DNA of 64,000 bases from Apostichopus japonicus (Eukaryota > Echinodermata > Holothuroidea > Aspidochirotida > Stichopodidae), in NCBI RefSeq assembly GCF_037975245.1, contig NC_092582.1:16022077-16086076 (forward strand), in the 5' to 3' direction. A program made the translations under genes and the position numbers. Shown one piece after another: positions 57,094 through 64,000 of the stretch. Within the stretch, counting starts at the first letter, position 1. Each line of letters opens with the position of its first letter. A model generated the notes under the pieces. That model was not told the origin of the DNA. It searched no databases and worked only from the letters and a program-made list of their open reading frames with translations.

Positions 57094-58745
57094 TAGGGTT
57101 GGGCGATATTTGCTTTTTAATGTCACGATAAATATTTCAAAAATTATCGCGATATTTCGATAATTACGATAATTTTTTCTTGTTGTTTTTAGTGTGTTCG
57201 CGAACACACTAAAAACAACTGCCGATTTCCCACCGGTGTTTTCGCGCAGCAAACACACCGAGCATAATGGCGTGGGGTTCAAGGCCCGCCTTAGAGCCCC
57301 GTTGGGTTCAAGGGGTGGAACCCCTTTTGGGGGTCCAGGGGCGAAGGCCCCCGGAAAAGTTAAGTATTTTTGCGTGTCTGGCGATAAAAAAATTCGCAAT
57401 TGAGGATTCAAAATACTGACTAACTTTATGAATTTAAATTGTCACGAAACTGATGAAAGTTTTAAAATGACAAGTTAGAGTAGCTATATTATGTGATAAA
57501 ATGAAAAGAGAATTAATATGTCTTACAATCTTTATAAAGTTTAACTTACAAAACTGTCGATATTATGAAACAAACTACGTTCGGCAAAGCCCCGTTTCTA
57601 GACTGCCTAACAATCAGTTTACAACTGCAGTGTTTAACCGTACTTAAATATCACGGTAGGCTACAATGTGCTTCAAATTTTCTCAGGTACCTTGCAAAAC
57701 AACCCCCGTCTAACACCTGTTTGTTAACATTTTTGGCACGTTTCCAAAAAACTTTTCATGGAGTAAAATTCTTTGGCTCCACTCTAGAATTAATTAGGTC
57801 AGTCAGTAAAGGATCCGTAAAGTTATGCGAAATATTATCTTAGACGTTCAAGGAAAGTAGGTAAATATCCCCGTAACATTAAGGTAAGTAAAACACACCT
57901 CAAGCCAACCGACTCCTCCGTATGAACAAAACAATCTATTCCCCATGATACACGAGGCACAGTCTATACCATACAGACATAGCACGATATCAAGGCCCCA
58001 GTAGCTACAGTATGGCCATCTTTATGAAAGTAAAGCTTGTAATTCCATGTTTTAGGCCACCAGGCGTGATTAACTTAATGCTAAATATTGTTTCCATGTC
58101 CTTGTAGAAATCGTCAACTTCGCAAAATACAATTAGTTGTGTTTTTGTTGTTACGTGAGATCCGTAACCGACAAAGTGGTTAGGCTATTTACTATAAACT
58201 TAACTATGGTAGGATATTATTATTATTATTATTATTTTTTGGAAATTCTAGAAAATACTTTCTTTCCCCCGCTTTACACCAGATGTGGTCTTCTGGTTTA
58301 TTCATAAATGGGTGTACTAGAGCCTTGTTTACATGACACTTGTTGCATTTAGCACGATATGCCAGTTTCGCGTGAATTTTTCGAAAGTATTTTGCTCCAT
58401 CTTTCGTAAAATTAGAAAGGTGTACCAACTTACTTTTCGTACACAATTGGTAATTTTTCTACTGATTTTCAGAGTTTTGTTCTCTATACAGTCAATGTTG
58501 TAAAGAACGGGTTTTTACGAAGTTCAAAAGTCAGTAAATGAAGTTGATAAAATATTTCTTTTCAACTTTCTTAACCATGGAATGCTAGAATAACATTTAC
58601 ACATAAAACGGAGAATTTTTTTTTCTACATCTATTTCAAATTTTTTTCACAAGAAATTATCGTCATTTGTTCAATCCTCAAAAAATATCGTCTTGAAAAA
58701 AAATTATCGCGATAATAATAATTTTCGATATATCGCCCAACCCTA
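57094..58745 (-). mobile_element. hAT-type non-autonomous transposon, 1,652 bp, copy 2 (inverted)
   Basis: This is the reverse complement of the 51446-53097 element, with the same length to the base and identical translated 80-, 92- and 69-codon ORFs. A different perfect 8-bp duplication, CCTGAGAC, flanks it at 57086-57093 and 58746-58753, so it is an independent insertion and not part of a segmental inversion. The near-absence of differences between the copies implies recent activity of the family. Confidence 0.93.
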
Positions 58746-60341
58746 CCTGAGACACTTTCCCTTTTTTTTCAACAACATGAATGTGACTTCTTCTGCTACA
58801 CTGTAGTTTTCTTCCAGAATACTAGTTACCCTAGCTATGTTGTGTTCGAGAAATACCATGACCTGATAACAAAAATAGGCAGATTTTTTTTTTTTTTACA
58901 AATAGTGGGGTAACTTACATTCAAACATAATTACAACCCTCCATCATGCATAAAATTATTGTGGCCTTCAAGACACTGAGTCCCTTGAGAGGGTTTTGTA
59001 GACTTTCGGAAATAGGAACAATGCATAACGTGATAAAATATATGTAGTGGAAAACTGACTTGATTCCAGGTTAGAGTTTGGGAAGGTTAACAACTTCTAG
59101 TCAAGGACTTTATGGAGAATGACAAACTGGGAGTTGTTTACCTGCTTGTTTTGTCTTAGATTAATGTTTTGCAATAAAACGGCCATTGAAAATTAAATCA
59201 CTTCCAGATGTGAAAGAGAAGTGCACTGCTTAAAAAGCAATTTCCTTAAAATCCTGTAGACTGTTTTGATACATAAACAGGGGGGCAGTGGGGGGGGGGA
59301 GAGGTGGTATTAGAGAGGTAAGAGGGAAGTGGGGTGGGGGGGTATGGGTGATGTTGGACTGTTGTGAATATATTTGCAATCTCAAGCATATTTTGCACTG
59401 ACAGCGATCACTTTTGTATGTGTCTTTGGTTGCTGAAACATTTCAAAAATCGACAGATTAAGAAAAAAAAATCCCAAAGATTTGATATTTTGATTTGAAA
59501 GTTTTTTAGAAGCCTTTTTCTTGTGGTATTTTCATGTGCTGCTCAAATTGGTGTTATAAAGTGAGCAAGACAGAAAAAAGAAATGAGAAGAAGAAATTTG
59601 AAGACAGAGGCGGAAAAGAATAGGAATTGGAGAGGGAAAAAAGATTGACTTTGATAGGGACTGGAAAATTGAGTTGTTCTCACAATTTTGCTAACATTCC
59701 AGGCTAGCCAGTAATTGTCCTTCATAACTCATACAAACTTTGGGTTATTTTGTCCATCTGTCAATCTAGTTTTACTTATTTTGTATACAAGATGAAATAA
59801 CTAGGATTGAAGTTGAACATAGAGACAGATCTCGATATATGAAAGGTTTGACATGCTAGAAATACAGACCTTACACATAACGGTAGTTAAATGCACGCAA
59901 AACTCTGGCTTCGGTGCACATGGGTCACGTGCCATCTCAATTTCCTGTATAATTAGCATCTTGACGGTGTGAAGACTGTTCAGTCAGCATTTCTTAGTAT
60001 TTTCATTTGAAAGGATTCGTTTCTTGCCAGCAATACAGTGTCCGGTTCTTTTTTTTGGTTATAAACAGCAGGAGCAGAAGTGATTGTTGCTAACTACTAG
60101 AGCCTTATAATCTGTTAATTGCAGAAAGAAATAATTTTGATAGCATTTTCACTGACCATTGGATTGGTCACAAAAGTGAATTTGTAAAAGTGGGAAGATA
60201 ATGTAGTGGTGTGCGGTTTTGTATTAAAAACTAAAAGGCTACTAGTTTGTTTGCCTGGACATGTAAGATATAAATTATGATATTTTCTTTGAAGATATTT
60301 CAAAGACATCATATAACTCTTGGCTTTTATTTCATTCACAG

Positions 60342-60426
60342 GAAGAGAACATGAGAATCGAAGAATTCTTGAGCGAAGCCGCAGTGATGAAGAATGTAAA
60401 GAACCCAAATTTAGTGCAATTGTTAG
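60342..60426 (+). CDS. ABL1: ABL1 exon 5: kinase helix C
   Basis: This 85-nt exon encodes [20 protein letters not shown] then NPNLVQLL plus one base. The Glu in SEAAVM (residue 300) is the helix-C glutamate that pairs with the ATP lysine in the active kinase. The acceptor is TTTCATTCACAG and the donor GTAAGG at 60427. Length and phase match my recollection of human exon 5, and the split Gly codon is completed by exon 6. Confidence 0.96.
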
Positions 60427-61268
60427 GTAAGGGACCCTAGTTATTGGCTAGTAGCAGAGATGTAGGAAGGAGTAGTGGTGTGGGGAAATTAATTAGAACA
60501 CTTCAACCCTGGTGATCACCTGTGAAATTGTTTAAACATTATGAGCAAAATGATTGTCTAATCGGGAAGGATGGAGAAACAAGCTGTTTAATTTGGTTCT
60601 TGTTAGTCAGTAAGTTCCCATATCCTCCCTCCCCCTGCCATGCTAGGGCACCCCCCCCCTTTGCATCCACCTTGCTTTAATGTTTTTACCCATATGTGGT
60701 AAAAATGATGGTCTCTTACCTAACCGAATGATGTAGACCGTTAAGAAGAGTAAGTACATGGATTTGTTTTCTCAATTCTGTGCTAAATGAACATTTAATC
60801 TGCTGGAGCATAAAATAATCTCAGTAGAATTTCAAGTGTTAAATCAGTCACTGTCTTCAGTTATAAAAATAACATTCTTGTTTAAGTTGAGCAAAGTTCA
60901 ACGATATTTAAAAAAAAAAAGTACAGCTGTCGTGACCGGTTTGCTGACAATTATCTCGTTGAGGATGATAAATAAAATAACGGTATTGAAAGAAAAGGTT
61001 CTGTAAATGATACAACAACAAAAAAATAGCCATCGAAACCCTTCAAAAATTTGTAGACCAACTAAACTGCTGTCATTACAACAGTGTTTATCACCATTCA
61101 AGGATCCTTTTCTTTGTCAGATTATGACTTTTGAAAGGTCAAAGGTGATGTTTTTAAACGGATACTTTTCATGTTTATTCGTCTTTACAAAGGGTTCCTT
61201 TTTTTAAGTTGATTTCTTTGTATTCATTTTTCTGTTTTTCTCACCGCTACTTTTCGTCTCTTTGGCAG
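60427..61268 (+). other. ABL1: ABL1 intron 5
   Basis: 842 bp of AT-rich intron with a C-run at 60650-60658 and a poly-A run at 60908-60920. It ends in a long pyrimidine tract and GGCAG acceptor. No other feature. Confidence 0.8.
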
Positions 61269-61446
61269 GTGTATGTACGAGAGAGCCCCCATTTTATATA
61301 ATTACAGAGTTTATGCCTTACGGAAATCTGTTGGAATACCTCAGGGAAAATGACGAGACGACACTGCCAGCAGTCACCCTACTCTACATGGCTACACAGG
61401 TGGCCTCCGCTATGAGTTACTTAGAAGCCATGAACTATATTCACAG
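61269..61446 (+). CDS. ABL1: ABL1 exon 6: kinase hinge and gatekeeper
   Basis: This 178-nt exon encodes [20 protein letters not shown], containing the gatekeeper Thr329 (the residue that decides inhibitor access in ABL kinases) and the hinge [23 protein letters not shown] follows, then IH and two bases of the HRD arginine. The threonine gatekeeper is the vertebrate state, whereas fly Abl has Ser here as I recall it. Acceptor GGCAG, donor GTGAGC at 61447. Length and phase match human exon 6. Confidence 0.97.
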
Positions 61447-62110
61447 GTGAGCCGTGGGTTGTTACAGACGTGATCCCAGGCATCCACAAACTATGATCTC
61501 TCCTCGTCGCAGCATTTAGGGTTGACCCTGTCACCCAGTGTGTGTGCATGTGTGTGTCTTGTTTCATGTAAATCTCCACATCAGGGAGTTAGTGCCAAGA
61601 TGACTTGAACCTCAATGTTAACCCGGATTACAAATGCAAGAGGGTATGAGAATGTTTACATCACGGTTTGTCATTCTGAGCCTATTCCTCTGTACGGTAG
61701 ATACGAACACTGTTTTGTCAAAACACGGGGAAGTTGCTACACGATGATATTAACCCCGATTGTTTTGGATTACAACACTAAAACAAAAGCTGAATCAAGC
61801 ACAAAGGAGAGGTACTTGAAACAAAAAATGATGATAAAATAAATTTAAAGCGGTCCTTGAAAAAGTCATAAATTTTATAATATTAGCATGCACACAAATA
61901 CCACGCTTCTTTGGAGGATATTAAATATTGACCAATTTCCAAAAATGCTTTTCCTGAATGGGGTCATGTGTCAAGTAGTACCTTCAAAGGATAGTGGGGG
62001 AGTTTAGCAAACAAATTGTTGAAAATACCCTTAGTAATCCATCTTTCTTATGTTTGAACACATTTTATGTTGAATACATTTTAATCAAGTTCATTTTTTC
62101 TCAACTTCAG
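61447..62110 (+). other. ABL1: ABL1 intron 6
   Basis: 664 bp with a short GT-rich stretch at 61541-61558. A 75-codon ORF at 61615-61842 has no family features and no splice context. Ends in a TTTTTTCTCAACTTCAG acceptor. Confidence 0.8.
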
Positions 62111-62295
62111 GGACTTGGCTGCACGAAACTGCCTGCTTGGAGAAAACCACCTGGTCAAGGTCGCCGACTTTGGGCTGGCCCGAATAACACAGGGTGAAGT
62201 CTACACGGCGCAAGCGGGTGCAAAGTTCCCCATCAAGTGGACGGCACCTGAAAGCTTGGCGTTTAACAAATTTTCCAACAAATCTGACATCTGGG
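62111..62295 (+). CDS. ABL1: ABL1 exon 7: catalytic and activation loops
   Basis: This 185-nt exon completes R of HRD and encodes [40 protein letters not shown], then [20 protein letters not shown] and W. Asp377 is the catalytic base, Asp395 of DFG binds magnesium, and Tyr407 is the activation-loop autophosphorylation site. [13 protein letters not shown] is the ABL/Src-type P+1 segment. One base of the next Ala codon remains before GTGAGG. Length and phase match human exon 7. Confidence 0.97.
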
Positions 62296-63743
62296 GTGAG
62301 GATTAGAGACTGTAGTTAAACCTTAATTATGCAATGAATCTTGACTGATTAAGCAATTTTCTCTTGGGTTCATCGTGTGTAGAAAATAATCACATAATCA
62401 TGAAGATGTCCTTGCTTGAGGGAGAAGTTAATTCCTGGGGAAAAGATGCACCTCATCATAAATATTGTTATTTTAGGGGGTCTGTCAAAAGTGAAGCAGT
62501 TGATTTTCGGCTGTTATGGTATATATGCATCTGTTTGTGTGTGTTTATAATCGAATGCGTAACAGGGCTTGAGAGTAGGTTAAATGTCTTGAAAGTTCCT
62601 TCAAGGCTAAACGAAGATGAAGCCTGTTTCTCAGTGCAGATCTCAATGTTTAAAGTCATTGGTTTGATAAAGGAAAACAAAGTTGTTCTTTTTGCTCCGT
62701 ATGAACGGCAGAGTGGATGACATTCAATATCACAGTGTCTTTGACAAATTTGTTAAGTATTGTAGACGTGTTATTCTAGGTCATAAAAATCTTACGATTA
62801 TGCTATTGAGCGTGGTGTTGCATCTGAGGAACTGACCAAATGGACTGACTAAGCAGTATGGTCTTTTGAATTGATAAACCTCAGTTTATTAGAGAAAACA
62901 TTTCCCCTTTCCTCTCCCACCCCCCTCACCGAAGAAAAAAAAGTGGTATAATAATGCAACCTCTCCTGTCAAAAGTGAAAACGAACATTTTACAACGTAT
63001 CAAAATTAATTTTATGCCTGCCATCATTTCTTAAACTCTGCCTTGGAGAAGTTTGTGTTGGTCTGTTATCCCATAATACATCACTCCTTAATCAGCTGTC
63101 ATTAATCATTTGGATTTTCAAATGTTGATGTTGGAAAAAAAAAAAACAAGAAAAGAATAAAATGTAGCATACTGCTCTGTGGAAACACCATTTCAATACC
63201 TTGGTCATAGCTTTCCTTCTGTGAAGTGTTTGCGTCCAATCGACTCACAGCTTACTCCAAGAAGAGAAGCTTTGTCAGGGCAAGTTATCTGTACAAGCAA
63301 TCTTTAACCTTGTAATAATATCTCTGTTTATTCATAACCAATATGTGTAAATAGGTGGAATAATTGCCTAGAAGTTAATGCAAATTGGATTCAAGATTTT
63401 GGCAGAAGTGTTAAATTTTATTTTCAACTTTGGATGAACGATTTGTGTAATTTTTTTTTTACAATAAAAAACACAGATATTTCCCAGTTCCCTCTTGTTA
63501 CTTACTCTCCTCTGGAGTTGCAAGATATGTATTGATAACCAGTTCGCCCAATCTATAAAAAATGTTCATACCTCTGTAAAGAAACCAGCTATAATGATCA
63601 TCTTAGGTGTCAGATATTGACACAGTTTGGTCTTAAGTTAGCTACTGGCCAGTTTGATATAAAGAAGCTACAGATTTCTTAAATAGGTATATATAAGCTG
63701 TAATTTTCTCATGCTCAAATGACTTTTGATTTTGTTTCGGCAG
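62296..63743 (+). other. ABL1: ABL1 intron 7
   Basis: 1,448 bp of AT-rich intron with poly-A runs at 62935-62942 and 63136-63148. A 118-codon ORF at 62364-62720 lacks recognisable features. The acceptor is TTTGTTTCGGCAG. Confidence 0.8.
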
Positions 63744-64000
63744 CTTTCGGTATCCTCCTGTGGGAGATTGCTACGTACGGTAGTTCACCTTACCCCGGTC
63801 TAGATCTCCAGCATGTCTACGGCAAACTGGAGAAAGGGTACCGGATGGAGCGTCCCGAGGGGTGTCCGTTAGACGTCTACAACCTCATGCTGAACTGCTG
63901 GGAGTGGAAGTCTAGCGATAGGCCTAGCTTCAGGGAAATCCTAGACGAGATGAACACGATGTTTGCCAACTCCAGTATAAGCGAGGAAGTGGAAAAGTCA
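63744..64000 (+). CDS. ABL1: ABL1 exon 8: kinase C-lobe, runs off the window
   Basis: The exon completes the Ala codon and encodes [43 protein letters not shown] and [14 protein letters not shown], open to the last base. This covers the kinase C-lobe including the DRPSF segment and the final helix. In vertebrates this stretch is interrupted by an intron about 51 codons in and another near SSIS(D/E). Here neither is present within the visible part, so two or three vertebrate exons are fused. The exon and the C-terminal tail continue beyond the window. Confidence 0.95.

Larger units (their letters stand above)
56308..60341 (+). other. ABL1: ABL1 intron 4
   Basis: Contains a two-copy tandem duplication (56595-56865), the inverted 1,652-bp hAT copy (57094-58745), a poly-T run near 58885, G-rich stretches at 59281-59345 and otherwise featureless AT-rich sequence. 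No exon or RNA gene was recognised. Confidence 0.7.
5588..64000 (+). other. ABL1: ABL1 gene, Abelson non-receptor tyrosine kinase (3' end outside window)
   Basis: ABL kinases couple growth-factor, integrin and DNA-damage signals to the actin cytoskeleton. They are held inactive by the N-terminal cap, SH3 and SH2 domains packing on the kinase. The exons listed separately join to an open frame of 523 codons using the first exon at 5588: cap about residues 1-76, SH3 about 77-133, SH2 about 141-235, linker with Tyr240, kinase from about 255. Key residues in that numbering are glycine loop 262-270, ATP-binding Lys285, helix-C Glu300, gatekeeper Thr329, catalytic Asp377, DFG Asp395 and activation-loop Tyr407. 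Exons of 273, 85, 178 and 185 nt have the same lengths I recall for the human gene. The C-terminal actin- and DNA-binding tail lies beyond the window. A close relative of ABL2 cannot be excluded, but invertebrates normally have one ABL gene. Confidence 0.95.

Overview
This is eukaryotic (metazoan) genomic DNA. It is AT-rich, intron-dominated and full of short DNA transposons and minisatellites, and every coding block I can support is a short exon bounded by GT/AG splice sites. The protein sequences and the repeat style (hAT-type MITEs, LINE tails ending in ATT repeats, very frequent TACTGTA/TACAGTA words) suggest a marine invertebrate, probably an invertebrate deuterostome such as an echinoderm. 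The species cannot be fixed from the sequence alone.

Two genes are recognisable, both on the + strand. At the left edge are the last four coding exons (494-2605) of QTRT1, the catalytic subunit of queuine tRNA-ribosyltransferase, including its zinc ligands and C-terminus. About 3 kb downstream begins ABL1, the Abelson non-receptor tyrosine kinase. Its exons run to the right edge: a myristoylation-type first exon at 5588-5675, then after a 44-kb first intron the cap/SH3 exon (49946-50146), SH3/SH2 (55510-55811), SH2/kinase (56035-56307), and kinase exons at 60342-60426, 61269-61446, 62111-62295 and 63744-beyond 64000. All splice phases agree, and the joined exons give an open frame of 523 codons that continues past the window.

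The first intron (5676-49945) holds two more short ORFs that start with ATG and end at a strong splice donor in exactly the phase needed to join the cap/SH3 exon. One at 22557-22635 starts Met-Leu and is 79 nt long, the same coding length I recall for vertebrate exon 1a. One at 14044-14080 encodes an acylation-type MGNCSS start. If real, they reproduce the vertebrate 1b/1a alternative-promoter layout with an extra third form.

The rest of the intron and intergenic DNA is mobile and repetitive: five hAT-type MITEs with 8-bp target duplications, two elements flanked by TTAA, a 977-bp element with 151-bp inverted repeats plus three relatives, LINE 3'-end remnants, and three sizeable tandem-repeat arrays (about 97 bp, about 283-300 bp and 38-48 bp units). 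The most striking structure is a pair of 1,652-bp hAT-type elements, apparently near-identical, in opposite orientation at 51446-53097 and 57094-58745. They enclose ABL1 exons 3 and 4 (SH3/SH2 and SH2/kinase) and could fold the pre-mRNA into a long hairpin around them.
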